The notes below the pieces were generated by a model that saw nothing but the letters and a program-made list of their open reading frames with translations, was not told where the DNA came from and made no database searches. This document shows, piece after piece, positions 1 to 12,311 of a DNA stretch of 64,000 nucleotides. Source of the stretch: Pochonia chlamydosporia 170 (lineage: Eukaryota > Ascomycota > Sordariomycetes > Hypocreales > Clavicipitaceae). The DNA lies in assembly GCF_001653235.2 (NCBI RefSeq), contig NC_035792.1, positions 1,426,001 to 1,490,000 of the forward strand, written 5' to 3'. Numbering within the stretch: position 1 is the first letter of the stretch; each line of letters starts with the position of its first letter. Made by a program: the position numbers and the translations under genes.

Positions 1-231
1 GAAGTCTGAAGAAACTCAGCCGCCATTACTTGACACTAATACTGCAACGAAGTGCCGACATGCGTTTATATTAAAACATGGCCTCTTCATAGAAATAACT
101 CGTACTCTCCAAATTCATCTTGAATGTTCCGCTGCGCATTTCTTTGTTGATCTTGCACATCTCTTGCCTGCATCAGTGTTCCTACTCAGCTGGTTTCCTC
201 AACCCTCCCACTGTGCCACCACAACTTCACA

Positions 232-1514
232 ATGACCAAAATGAATTACGAAGCATACCTTCTGTTGATTTACCCAGGAACACAATGGAAACTCACACCG
301 CTCCTACAAGGGTCCGTCAATGATACACTGCGTGCTACCAAGACAGCTGGCCAGCAGGGCCCTCAGTCTCTCATCCTGAAGCATGCATCTGGCACTTTTG
401 AAGACGAGGGTCTTGTGAGGCACTTTTCCATCAAGAGACAGGCGCGTATAATCCTGTCGATTCCTTCTCAGTTCACACTGACCTTATGTAGGAGGTTGAA
501 GCAACCGTGCTTCATCTCTGGGATACGCATGAGCCATTACACCAGTTTAAGTTGACTGGCGATACGTGGATGCTGCCGAAATGTCTACGACATGACCAAG
601 GAACGCAAGCCGAGCTACATCTCTCAACGAGCAGTGAAACCGCCTCCATACTTCTACAGCAAGATCTAGGTGACCTCACCGATATTTTCAGCTGCATCAA
701 GTCTTTGTCTGAGAAGCCAAAGCCCCAAGATACAGCTCACATATCAGCTCTGGGCAATACTCTGGGACGATCTCTCGCAAACTTACATGATCCAGCGACA
801 CTTCGCGCCGTCCTTGCCGAGCCCAGACTTGAAAGAACCCTGACTCAAAATCTCACAAATGAAGTAATCTGGTCAGCAACAATGGAACAATTACCAAGCT
901 ACTTACAAGATTTTCCCAACGGCGATGCCCTCTTCCAACGAGTAGCAGAAGATATCCGCAACCCCAAATACACATACCCAGCCTGTCTTGCCCACGGTGA
1001 CTTTCACACCGGAAACGTTGCCGTCTCTGCATCCAACATACAAGAGCGAGATCAGCAACCCAAAGTCATTGACTGGGAGTTTGCAACAGCGAATGGCCGA
1101 GGGGTCAACGGTGATGCCGCTCAGTTCCTCGCCAGTTTGCACTGCGGAATCATTGCCTCCAGACAAAAAGATGGGAGTCTGGAGCTGGCCAACTTGCTAA
1201 GACATTTCTGCAGGGGGTTCTGCACGGGCTATCAACAGAGGGCACGTCTTGAGTGTACCATGGAGTTAGATGATGTGAACTCCCAGTTGTATCGTTCGGC
1301 TTTGTTATTGCATGGTAGAGATATGATTAATTATGCGCGTGACTTTTGCGAGGGGCATGAGGCAGAGGAGGAGATGGTTCGAGTTGGGGTATGGTATCTT
1401 GAGCGGGCTGGGAAGGATATGGATGACTTCTTGGGGGGGTCTAATATGTTGGAGTTGGAACGTGAGGATGAGTTCCTTATTAGGTCGCTTTTCTCCATTG
1501 CATATGGAGGATAA
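232..1514 (+). CDS. APH-fold small-molecule kinase (phosphotransferase enzyme family)
   Basis: Two exons, 232-414 and 492-1514, give about 401 residues. The intron (415-491) has donor GTGAGG, a CTGAC branch site and a TAG acceptor, and joins in phase 0. It also removes an in-frame TAG at 489-491. The fold is the aminoglycoside/choline kinase type. Lys50 in LILKH is a candidate ATP-binding lysine, the catalytic loop is HGDFHTGN near residue 229, and the metal-binding segment is VIDWEF near residue 252. Such enzymes phosphorylate hydroxyls of small molecules (aminoglycosides, methylthioribose, choline and others). The substrate here is not readable from sequence. Nothing suggests secretion, so a cytosolic role is inferred. 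An in-frame Met at 241 is an alternative start. The gene converges on the MFS transporter with 128 nt between stop codons; a shared function is possible but unproven. Confidence 0.82.
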
Positions 1515-1642
1515 ACGAACTAAGTTCTTTAAACTATGCTGCCTGTGCTGCGTGCAATATAGAAGTGTACATATAAAATTTACGTTATCACGTACGGAAA
1601 TACGGTCATCTTTTTTCATCAAGGGTATTCAGCATACAACAA

Positions 1643-3434
1643 CTAACTCCTCGCCCTCTCAGGACCAACCGTCACCCTCGACGGCATAGTCCCATGCGAC
1701 GAGAAACTCCTCACAGAAGCAGTATCCGCCGCCACATCCTGCATATGATAAGCCTCGTCCCCGATGAACGAATACGTCGGCAGCTTCACAAACAACAACG
1801 CCGCCGCCGTCACAAACAGGTAACCACTCATAACCACATACGGCAAGCCCATCCACACGCCCCCAAACTTCATACCAATAGAAAACATCCATGCCAGCGC
1901 CGGCGCCGCCACAAGCAAGCCTACCGTCTCCGTGATGCCAATCACAGTCTGCAGCTTCGACGTATTCTGCACATTCGTATGATACGCAGCAAGTGATCGA
2001 CACAGCGAGGGTAGTCCTGCTCCCAAAGTCTTCACGATGAGTCCAGTGATAACAATTGGCATGTTTGTCCCCGCGAGGAGCAAGAATCCTGCGGCGAGGG
2101 CAAACGCAGAAATCTGGGCGAGAAGACGGTCTTTTTCACCGGCCGAGAAGCCCTTGACGAAGACCCCTGATACGAGGAGCTTGGATAGGCCGGGGATGAC
2201 GAGGAGAACCACGAATATGTTCACCATGCTTCGAACAGACAGAAGATAGCCCGCCGCGGCCATGGACCAGTCGAATCGCTTGCTGACGTATTGGATGAAG
2301 AGGGAGCTTGTGGCAATGCCTACCGGGACGGGACACAGAAATGCGAAGAGAATGAGACTTAGCGATGGCTGCTTCACCATGCTGATAGCCTCGTTGATCT
2401 GGTCTTTGAACTCCCAAACATACGAGTTGATGGCCCCGTAGAGGGAGTCATCTCGCGACATATCCCAGTCTTCTTCGTGTTTTCGTGCGGGCAATGTCTC
2501 GGGGATAAAGACCATGACTCCGATGGCGAGCATGAGAATGAGCAGACTTAGCGCGATGGGGGTCCAAGGCGATGATGTCTTCATGAGGGACGAGGCGGTA
2601 AGAGGGCCGAAAAGGCTGCCGACGAGACTGCCCAGTGAGACGGTTAAGAAAGCTGATACTCTGGTGCATGTTAGTCTTGTTTGTGATTTGTAACCTGGGT
2701 GGTGTAAGTACCTGTCTGCTTCGCTGACCACGTCCGCCACAACAGAATAAATGGCTGATACTAAGACTGTGCTACCGCCGCCGACGATAGCAAAGGCCGG
2801 TGAGATGAGAATGACGTAGATGGAGATGCGTTGGCCGAGGGCTAGGACTGCAGCTATCCATAGGCCGGAGATGACGATGCCAATGAGCGAGAGCCATAGG
2901 ACCGGTTTGCGGCCTTTTCTACGTCGTGTTAGTGCCATGACTTGATTTTGTAGTCTCTTGAGAGTTGTGAATTGGAAGTCAAGGACATACTTGTCTGCGT
3001 ATGCACCGTATGGAAACGCCACGAATAGACCTGACGTCGTCAGTCTATATCCATCCCTGAAGTATAAGGACAGACTTACCAATAACAGCCTCAATCATGG
3101 GCAACCACCCATTTAAATACGCCAATTGCGACTGAATCTCATCAATCTTGCACAAACTCTCATCGATATCATCCGCAAGTGCCTTCCCATCCAGTCTGGT
3201 CAAGTAATACCTCCGGCAGAGGTTATCCTCAGTCAGTCTCGTAATGGGTACTTCACCCAGCGACCCTGAAAACGACAATCCAAACACCATCAACGACAAC
3301 AGGAAATAAATAGTTCTCGGCCGCCGCGCCTGAAAGAAAGAAGCGGCTCGCGGGCCTCGCTGCTGGCTGTCGCCGTCCTCGGGCAAAAGTGGTGTAGTCT
3401 CTTGCATTGTGTCCTTGAGAGCAGAGCGGTGCAC
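1643..3434 (-). CDS. Major facilitator superfamily transporter
   Basis: Four exons on the minus strand (3434-3080, 3030-2991, 2918-2712, 2660-1643) encode about 539 residues. The three introns are 49, 72 and 51 nt with donors GTAAGT, GTATGT and GTACTT. Splicing rebuilds the MFS signature ADKKGRKPV across the second intron, which supports the tiny 40 nt second exon. The cytosolic N-terminus (ETTPLLPEDGDS) is followed by a first hydrophobic helix and a long hydrophilic loop with two Cys. Alternating hydrophobic helices run to a Ser/Arg-rich tail. A central loop around HEEDWDMSRDD separates the two halves. MFS proteins of this kind are secondary carriers, often proton antiporters exporting drugs or metabolites; the substrate is unknown. 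Met at 3407 (MQETTPLL) is an equally plausible start. A perfect 12 bp palindrome lies about 135 nt upstream. Confidence 0.88.
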
Positions 3435-6400
3435 TCAGCCCTACATTGCAATAAGAGGACAACCATGATAGATATACCGGTTACAAAAGGGGTAAATCTG
3501 TTTGGTTAACGCCCCGCAGGATATTTTATTTCCTTTTTGAGATGTTTGAAATGCCAATTGGTGCAAGTGACGCGTCACGGAGACTGGGAATGGGGATGGT
3601 GAGATGAAACTGGGTTATCCACGTAATGGTGTACGCGCCACGGGTACGAGATCCATGTAAGCAGGACGACGGGAGGAGCTTTCAGTGTTCTTTACTATGT
3701 AAGTAATGTATTTTTAAAATATGTGTAGAAAGTCAATTGAAGATGGTAATTGAGTAAATGATTTATTTCGTAGTACTTTGATGGTATTGTTGTCGAAATA
3801 ATAAGCTGTTTTATCTGAAGCCGGGAATAGTTACGGGTACAATATCCACCAACTTGCAACGCGGCTACTTCACCCAGTCGGTCCGCTCCGGTCTGGTTGC
3901 GTGGTACGATAAGCTCAAACCAGTAAGAATGCACGGGTACCTAAGCCTTTCGAAACGTCATGTACTACAAAGCACGACGATCTTACCAATATGAATCGCC
4001 AACGGTACGTGGAAACACGGCCGTTTCCCAATACGGGGTTAATGATTTTGAGATTCGTTCATGATTGCGCATTTACGTCCAGGTAACGAGATGGGCAACA
4101 ATGTAGTTTATATACTTAGGTATTCGGCAATAAAGTAAATAACAATGGCCAACAGAAATGGGAATGATATCGGCAGAAGACGTTTTTGTTTGCATACCAC
4201 CCACAATGGCTCTCTTCAATTCCTCAGCACAGCCATATGTACAAGGCTTAATGGATAAGGATTCAAGAGGAACTGGAGTTGAACATCGCAATCTAGGTGG
4301 GCATTCAAGCCTCTTAAATGTCAAAACATCATGGACGCTCGCTAACTAGATGCACAGCAGCGGAGACGAAACAGAACAGGGAAACTCACAAAGACATGAA
4401 GCGGCGAGATGCCCTCCAACAAACAACCATTTCTGGACAGTCAAGTCGCAAACATCAAGGTTACGCAAATGACGGTCCAAAGTTGCAATCTGAGAACCTG
4501 AGACGCCTTGCTCATCGGGTGTGACTGCTGTGCCTGGATGCGTTGCACGGAGACGTAACCATGAAACGAACCTGAGAATTTATGACTTGCTGGTTTAGCG
4601 AAGAATTGCCAATTTTGGCAAGAAATTCTCTTCGTCTGGTTTGCGGTCACCATGATACGGTATTTCGATGTTGGTAGGTTGAGAGGCCCATACAGCATTA
4701 TCACAAGACGGATGGTAAACTGCTTTTATTTATCCTGTCTTTAATAGTAATAGTTGGCTCTTTGCATCATGGAGGACTTACAGAGTAGATACCCACTGAA
4801 TGATGAAAACATTGATGTTTTAATACGGTATTAGAAACGCAGGCAGAGTAATTGCAAAAGGTCACCGGCAACTTTGTGAAATGCTTCATGTTCAGTCTTT
4901 ATTCTCCATATAGAGCAGACTGAGAGACTTTGTGAGTAATAATTTTTAATAGTACGACTTCCCCCGCTAGACCTTGATTCAGCTCTCAGGTATGCAAGAC
5001 GATTGAAGCCCAATGGCCTGACAACTCATGTAGTACAAGGCCCGTCGTGAGGCCGGACTACAGGGTTTCATATCCATCTGTCCGAAGGAATCGGTTCGCA
5101 GGCGGGAGAGCAAAAGGATAGAGGTAGTGATACATGAACTATCTGGGGATGGGCAACAATGGCCATACGTAGATTCGTGTACGACTTACATGGCTGCGGC
5201 GCTTGCCCACGCTTGTGTTTGGAGGAAGTCAAAGTTGGCCGTGGTGCGACCTAAGTGTAGTTTGGTGCTATATTAATACGAAGTGAGCTGTTGTTTGAAA
5301 CAAGTTGTCAGCGATTGAGACTCAACAACAGGTGCAAATTTAGCTGTCAAAATTCACAAACCAATGTCTGTGGTTTTGTATCATATCACTGTAGCGCAAC
5401 AGCCAGCGTGTATCAAAATCAGGTACTTACATACCAATCAAATGCGATTACTGTCTCAGTGAGAGCAGTCGGACAAAGAAGGCTGCTCTTGATCGTGTGT
5501 TCAATGTTGCCAGGAAGACCTACGACATCTGGATTCTGGACACTTCACTTGGCTCCGCGTTTGTCCCTCTAAACCGCAACTCTTTGTCTTCAACATCTGA
5601 TATGCGACCAAATCACTAAACCATGTGAGCCATGTTGCATCCATCCCGGCAGCTTTTATCCCGAGGCATCGAACCGACTATGCGATGGCGTATCCATATC
5701 GAAATCTCCTTCATGCCGCCTGGCTCCTTCGCTGTCAATCCTCGACCAGACAGCCCATCTGCATCCCCCATCTTCAGCTCGGCACCTCGCCGACACCAGA
5801 TCACAACATCATTTGACATCATTTGACACCCCGCAAATTGCCAAATCATGCATGCAACATTCGCAAGTGACAGGAACCGGGTTCCAAACATTGAACGGGG
5901 GGAGAAATGACCTCGTGGGGGTCGCCGACTGCCCATGACAGGCAATGACAAGGTGTCAAGGTCCGAGATGGATGCCCATGATGCAGCCATCGGAGGCATG
6001 TTTCACGATGGAAAAGAGCCATGCCACCAGCCTTTTTCAGGTCAGATTGACTTTTGCCGCCGCCAGCGACAAGGATGCGCTTCCCAATCTTATCATGAAG
6101 TCTAAGGGCCACGGCCAGACTAGCTTACGTCCTTGGCGCACGCCGCACAACCTGACAGCCCTTTGCGTTCTTAGCTGCTCGGAAAGGTCAATGATCGTCA
6201 GTCACCATATCGCCAGCGTGGCCGGGGCAGAGCGCCGATCTCCCACTAAAGAAGTGATTTAGTGCCCATATCCCCGAGATATCATGGGAAAGCAACCGGT
6301 GCCTTGCTTCTACTTCTCAATGTGACTCCATCGCCGCGAACTAGCCTGCTTGACAAGGACAAGCCTAGCCGGCCGGATGCCCTTATTGCGTCTGGCACAA

Positions 6401-6839
6401 TATGCTGTGACGGTACGGCACCGGTGTGATTGCGACGTTGCACGAGATGATGGCTTCTGCCGTGATGGCCTGTCAGGACTCAGGACTCGGGACTCAGGAG
6501 GCTGATTGTCGCCCTGTCACAGCGTTTGCTCACTCAACGGAGTACGGAGTACGGCGTAGAGTTGGGATGAAAAGCTACCGGGAAACCGTGAGCTTGGTCA
6601 TGTTTGTTTGGGGTTTCATCCCGACGTGCCATGTGGTCCTTGCAACATTCCTTTGTACTACTTGACCGGTTGTGATTCACGTCCTCATTAGGATAAACTA
6701 TGAAAATGACATTTCCAGCGTTTAAAAGCCGGCGTCTCCCCCGGATCTGTGTCGGTACTTGACTTGGTTGCCATCAACTTTCCTAACTTCTTCTTACTTC
6801 ACTACCTGTTTCATTTCTCGAATAGAGCAATTTTTTATA
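3435..6839. other. Gene-poor 3.4 kb between MFS transporter and chitinase
   Basis: No supportable gene. It should contain the divergent promoters of the MFS transporter (left) and the chitinase (right). About 3690-3830 is AT-rich. Short overlapping open frames at 5616-6262 on both strands lack splice structure, domains or recognisable composition. Short repeats occur near 6475-6555 (GGACTCA and CGGAGTA units). Confidence 0.6.
3567..3578. promoter_or_regulatory. 12 bp perfect palindrome upstream of MFS gene
   Basis: GTGACGCGTCAC is identical to its reverse complement. It sits about 135 nt upstream of the MFS transporter start. Its TGACG half-sites resemble those bound by dimeric bZIP factors, so it is a candidate operator for that transporter. 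The binding protein is unknown. Confidence 0.35.
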
Positions 6840-8132
6840 ATGCGTTCTTCCAACTTGGCACTCGTGGCTGCTGCCACTGCTGTCTCAGCTGCTCCAAGAT
6901 ATGTCATGTATTTTGACCAGTATGTTCAAGCTTTACATTGACCCATCATCATGAACTAGCTAACTTTACTTCTTCTTTCACATAGATGGCACACGGCAAC
7001 TCTGCCCCCCAAGGATGTTACCGCAGGAGTAAACTATGTCATTACCGCCTTTGCCCCTTCAACCACATTCACCTCCGGCAGCTGGTATCAGCCCTTCATG
7101 CCTCTCAGCCAGGTTCGAGCCTTGTTCGATCAAGGCACCAAGGTCTGCATGGCCATCGGTGGCTGGGGCGATACCTCTGGCTTCAGTGCTGGCGCCGCAA
7201 CCGAGGACACCCGTAAAACATACGCCAAGAACGTTGCTACTACCTTGACCAACTTGGGATACGACTGTGTTGGTGAGTACAAGATTCTCCCCGAGTGATG
7301 AAAATATAGCTTACACCATGTGTAGATGTTGACTGGGAATATCCCGGCGGCAATGGCCAAGACTACAAGCAAATCCCCAATGACAAGAAGGTTTCCGAAA
7401 TCGAGACCTACCCGCTCTTGCTTCAAGAGATCAAGGCCGCTATTGGCGACAAGGAGCTGTCTATTGCTGTTCCCGGTAAGGAGGGCGACATGATTGCCTT
7501 CACCGCCGAGCAGGTCCCTAAGATTGACAAGGCCGTCGATTTCGTCAATGTATGTTCACTCACTCTGATAGAGAGATAGACACCATCCGGGCTGTAAACT
7601 AATCTACCAACAGGTCATGACCTACGACATCATGAACCGCCGAGACAACGTCACAAACCACCACACTTCGGTCGTTGATTCCGCCCACACCATCGACGTC
7701 TACATCCAACGCGGCATGACCCCCAGCAAGATGAACCTCGGATTCGCCTTCTACGCCAAATACTTCACCACCAAGGACGGTGCCCAATGCACCGGGCCCA
7801 CTGGCTGCCCTACCGCCGTCCTCGAAGCCGCCGACGGCTCGGACACTGGCCTCTCCGGCGCGGTCACCTTTGAAGTTGAAAACTACAACAACGCCAACTT
7901 CCTCAAGGCGCTGCAGAACGGCAAGGAAGACTCCGACAAGGGAGGACAGTGGTACTGGGACTCAGCTACGAAGCAGTACTGGACTTGGGATACTCCCAAT
8001 CTCATTGCGCGAAAGTTCAAGGAGATTGCGGCGGCTAAGAAGTTGGGCGGTGTGTTTGCCTGGAGTTTGGCTCAGGATAGCCATGACTGGAGCCATTTCA
8101 AGGCTATGCAGGCTGGTGTTAAGACGCTGTAA
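6840..8132 (+). CDS. Secreted GH18 chitinase
   Basis: Four exons (6840-6919, 6986-7272, 7326-7549, 7614-8132) encode 369 residues. The introns (66, 53 and 64 nt) have donors GTATGT, GTGAGT and GTATGT. The N-terminus MRSSNLALVAAATAVSAA reads as a signal peptide. The mature chain starts near PRYVMYFDQW, the first barrel strand of family 18. SIGG-type strand MAIGGWGD follows. The catalytic signature DCVDVDWE lies at residues 120-127, with Glu127 as the general acid, and is rebuilt by the second splice. VMTYDIMNR and GVFAWSLAQD complete the typical barrel. It should hydrolyse beta-1,4-GlcNAc polymers outside the cell. No chitin-binding module or Ser/Thr-rich linker is present, so it is a single-domain enzyme. 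Roles in wall remodelling, mycoparasitism or attack on arthropod cuticle cannot be separated from sequence alone. Confidence 0.93.
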
Positions 8133-8537
8133 GCGTTCTTACGGTTTGCCGGGATTCTGGGGTGATAAACTGTATATATTTATTGAGATTGTAAATAGTG
8201 CCTGCTGTGCTTGATGCACATTGCATGGACATCTGTCTAAGGGGACAGCTGGAGGGTATCCTGGACTAGATACCGAGATAAACAAACAAGTTAAATGAAT
8301 GAATTGAAACGGACTCGGTGATTGTAGCTTTCATGAATATCGATTTGTAGGAATGACGTGAGCTTGCCAATGTGACATCCGTTAGTAAGCCTGCATCCAA
8401 CCAACAACCATGGAGCTGAACCTCGCCTCATCTAACACATCACATTGACACACAACAGCGTGAACATGACTCCATTATAAGAGATTGAATGAAACAGACT
8501 CATCACCAAATCTATAAATCTCATCAGAGTCACCGCA
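8133..8537. other. Intergenic: chitinase 3' end and promoter of Zn2Cys6 gene
   Basis: About 400 nt between two genes on the same strand. I see no open frame or RNA gene; presumably the chitinase 3' UTR followed by the promoter of the regulator. Confidence 0.6.
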
Positions 8538-10073
8538 ATGGTTGGCATCCGCGGCCTCGGCTGTGAAGCCTGTCGCACCCGCAAAAAAAAGGTAAAACAC
8601 TCTCACTCTCCCTCTCACTCTCATCGCCCATTAACGCCAACGCAGTGCGACAGAGCAAAGCCATCCTGCTCACGATGCACCCGCCTCTCCATACAATGCA
8701 TCGGCTCCGGCGAGCGCCGCCTCCAATTCAAAATCACCACCTCTACATCCCCATCCCTCGTCACGCTCACCCATACCGCGCCATCAAGACCCCCCAGCAA
8801 CAGGACCTCCATCGCAGCAAGCGCCTTCATTTCCACCCTCGTCGTCTCAGACCCTAGGTACTGTGTTCTGTGTTTCGGCGGCTTTCTGGAAGACCTGCCC
8901 AGACGGTTGGGCAGCTGTGATGCCTTGGATGCGGCGGCCCTGGCGTTTGCGAGCTGCGTTAGATGGAAGATTGACACGAGGAATCTCGGGGTGAGGGCGT
9001 TGCGAGATTATGGGACGGCGCTGAGGGAGGTCCGGCGTGGATTGGAGGGGGATTTGGAGGCTATTTGTACGGGGCAGATGCTTGGTGCTGTTTATTTGTT
9101 GGCGGTATGTGAGGTGAGTTTCTGTGCTTTGACATGCGCTTTAATAGAGATGAATATTGCTCACTGAAGCAGTCCCTTATAAACGGAGCTCACAAACAAA
9201 GCATACACATAACCGGTCTCCTACACATCATAAACACTCCCCATACAAGCGGATGGAAATCCGAATTCGACAAACAAGTCCTCGTCGCATCCACAACCCT
9301 CATCGTACGTATCCTACCACACCCCAAAGCCAACTCTAACACAACCCCAGGTCTCAGAAAGCATAACAAACCCCTCCATCACGATATCACCCCTTCTCGC
9401 AGACAACAAACCCCCCTTCGGACCGCTCCCCGATCCCATCGCCCATCTAAGCTGCAACATGCCCGAGACACTCACCACAGCCAACCTCGTCCACTTCCCA
9501 CGGTACTTCCACCAGGCCCGAAACCACATCGACGCCCTCAAAGCAACTTACCACAAAATACGGGTAGAAACACAGTTCCTCATAGGGCTCGTTTCAAACA
9601 TGGACTTTGCGCTTTCGAGGGTAGCGAATCCCGCGTTTGCGCCGCCAGTTACAGGGATGAGGGTGTATATGCTGTGCGAGGTTACTGTGCCGGTATTGCT
9701 GTCTCTTACGATGTTGCTTAATTTGATTTTGGGGGCGGTTGAGCCTACATGGGATGGGGACGTGGATAGGGGGTATTTGGTGGGGGAGGTGCTGAGGACG
9801 GCGGAGAGGGTGAAGGGGTATATGCCGTTGGGGACGATGTACATGCCGTTTTGTTTGTGTGTTGCGTTGGCTGTGGCGGAGGAGGAAGAAGAAAGGAGGG
9901 AGTTGGAGGCTTGGATGGAGTATTATTGTGATGGGGTGGGAAGGTGGAATGAGTTTAGGGGTTGGTTGGAAAGGTTTGTGGAGGGTGGTGGTGAGGAGAC
10001 GGGGAAGATGGAGGGTGAAGATGGGCTTCGAGGGTTAGATACGAGTCCGGAGAGGCCTTGTTGTGTCATGTAA
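8538..10073 (+). CDS. Zn2Cys6 fungal transcription factor with CaaX-like C-terminus
   Basis: Four exons (8538-8591, 8646-9113, 9173-9304, 9351-10073), all joined in phase 0, give 458 residues. Cysteines 9, 12, 19, 26, 29 and 36 make a complete binuclear zinc cluster (CEACRTRKKKCDR, then CSRC) right at the N-terminus. The first intron (GTAAAA donor) falls just before the third cysteine; reading through it stays in frame but separates the cluster. The rest resembles the fungal-specific regulatory region found in many short Zn2Cys6 proteins, with the exon 3 segment SLINGAHK...GLLHII typical of the family. The target genes are unknown. It lies just downstream of the chitinase and head-on to a dehydrogenase. 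The last four residues are CCVM, which fits a prenylation box and is unusual for this class. Codon use becomes notably G-rich in the last exon. Confidence 0.85.
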
Positions 10074-10483
10074 CTGTAGAGGAAAGGTTGTTTATACCAC
10101 GGATGATATAAGAAAGACGGAGTACGAATGACGTTGGGATTGTCCAAAATATGCTATGATTATGTACAAGTAGTTGCTTGACGGCTGCTATCATAAGCAA
10201 GGAATAAGTATATTCTTCCTCAGGCTGAGATTTCAAGGCGTTGTTCAAATTACGCCTGGCTTGGCATATGATACCAACATAGCATCCGTAACGCACAGAA
10301 TATCACCTGGAAGCTTGCATTCAAATGATATATCCGCAGTTTTAGTACCTGTATGGAAACGCTCTTGCACATTCAAATCCCTTTGTACTGTCACTACATC
10401 ATCCATACTACCTATTCGAGTACACAGCATCGAGCAAACATTCGGCAAACATAACCACATCTACACATACACACATTCAGTAG
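10074..10483. other. Intergenic between convergent Zn2Cys6 and SDR genes
   Basis: About 410 nt between convergent stop codons. The short frames here have no family features. No RNA gene seen. Confidence 0.6.
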
Positions 10484-11619
10484 CTAAACATACGGCTTAA
10501 CCTGCTCCTCCGTCCACTCCCAATACCGCCTCCCCAACGCAGGATCAAAAAGGTCCTTTCGAGCCTTGACAATCCTCCCCCACGGCGCAACTACACAAAT
10601 TAGCAAATCATCACGAACCACTTCTTCCAAATTCACTTACTAAACATTCCCGATGTTTCCAATTTGACATCCGGGTGCAAACCGGCGAACAGCTCCGTGT
10701 AGGCACCAAACTTGGCAGGATACGCAAGAAGTTTCTACAACCCATTAGCAACTCTCCCAACTATTAAGGACACAACATACCGCCCAAACATAAGCTTGCC
10801 AGCCAGGCATAGACCTCTGCAGATCCGTCGCCAAATTACCCGGGTTTAAGCTCTGTACACAGTTAGTTATGACCTCTAGTCTTATAATCCAAATACTCAC
10901 CACACTAACAATGCCCTCGCTCTCGGTCCTCCTCGCAAACTCAACTGCATGCAACACATTCCCAGCCTTACTCCTGCCGTACTTGGTCCATGCCCTCTCA
11001 TCGCGCTTATAATCCATATTCGTAAAGTCAATCACACCCGAGGGCGCAACATCAATAGCACTAGACGAAACCCAGATTACACGCACAGAATTCCTAGGGG
11101 CACTAGCAGCAGTACTTTTTAAAATAGGATGTAGAAGCTTCGTGAATAGGAAGTGACCGATGTTGTTGGTGCCAAGCTGGAGCTCATAGCCTTGTGTTGT
11201 CTTCGACCCAGCTGGGGGAACCATCACACCGGCATTGAGCCATAGTACGTCGAGGCGGGATTCTTGACGGAGAAACTGCTCTGCAGATTTGGGAATGGTA
11301 GTGAGGTCCCCGAGGTCGAGGTGTAGGAAGATGAGTTGGCCTTTGGATTTGGGGTATTGCTGCTTGATGGAGGCTATGGCTGCGGTGGATTTGTCTTCGG
11401 ACCGAGCGGCGATGTAGACTTTCGCATTGTGTTTGTAGACCATGGAGGCGAGCTCTTTGCCGACACCGCCTGATGCTCCTGTGATGAGGAAGACCTATTC
11501 TGTTAGAAGGGGCTTGGATTGTATTTGGTGGTTGTAATTACTTTGCCGGTTTGGTCGGGGAGGTTCTCCTCGGTGAGTCTAGGCTTCGGAGGCCGAATAC
11601 TGCTTAATGACTGACCCAT
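10484..11619 (-). CDS. Short-chain dehydrogenase/reductase (SDR)
   Basis: Five exons on the minus strand (11619-11542, 11494-10901, 10852-10781, 10734-10641, 10590-10484) encode 314 residues; the four introns are 46-49 nt. The Rossmann nucleotide-binding motif TGASGGVG spans residues 31-38. LNAG follows near residue 112, then a serine cluster near 169, and the catalytic Tyr198-x3-Lys202 (YGRSK). The order and spacing are those of a classical or retinol-dehydrogenase-like SDR using NAD(P)H. NPGNLATDL after the active site is a typical SDR element. The substrate is not predictable. Exon 2 alone carries most of the fold; the short downstream exons supply the C-terminal substrate-binding part, ending EEQVKPYV. 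No signal peptide is seen. Confidence 0.88.
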
Positions 11620-12311
11620 CTTTAATAGATTCACAAGGTGTTTGTATTGTATTGCCTGAATTTTCTCGAATATCCAAACGCGAGATTCCTTTACTTAAGT
11701 ATATTCCAATTTGTACCTATGTCCTTCCTCAATCGTTACACAGCTTCCTGCCATCAGCCACGCAATCGCCACGATGCCTCACAATTACCGCGTTGCGACA
11801 AAGTTTCATATTTCGGACTTTAACCTTATCTCCATTCTTGAACTTGTTGTACCTTTCAGTTTAGGGTTTATTTGAATGTCTGAGCGTCTGGGGATTAAGA
11901 CGGCGGTAGTTGTGCAGCGGTGTTCGGTAGCAAGATCCGCCGTCGGCACCGGGTTAAGATGTTGTGGCGCCGTGGCTTGGGGTTGAAAGTCCGGAACTTG
12001 CCAGAAGCACTGTGCCAGCTGAAGTGGATGTGCGGACCTTGGCAATGCTCCGGTGATGGCTTTTCATCCGGGTGCGGAGTGCAAATGAGTCGTCGTGTTC
12101 AATTTGCGGACTGAGAATGATACTCGGGGTTGGAGCGGATTCCGCCTGAATCTGTTGAACCGATGCCTTGTGCGTGGTCTCAGGGAAATACGAAAACCCG
12201 TTGAAGTCTCTCCCATGTCAATGGTGATGTCCAAAAATGAAACATGTTCATGGAGATTTGTATCAGCTATTGGAAAGGCAACTCCTTGCATATCTTAATC
12301 CGCTAATTCTT
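11620..12311. other. Intergenic upstream of SDR gene
   Basis: About 690 nt between the SDR start and the stop of the next minus-strand gene. It should hold the SDR promoter. The short frames on both strands show no domain or splice support. Confidence 0.55.

Noticed and set aside
5616..6262. Overlapping 127-codon (minus) and 105-codon (plus) frames before the chitinase
   Set aside because: Each shadows the other; no family features, no conserved start context, no splice sites worth following.
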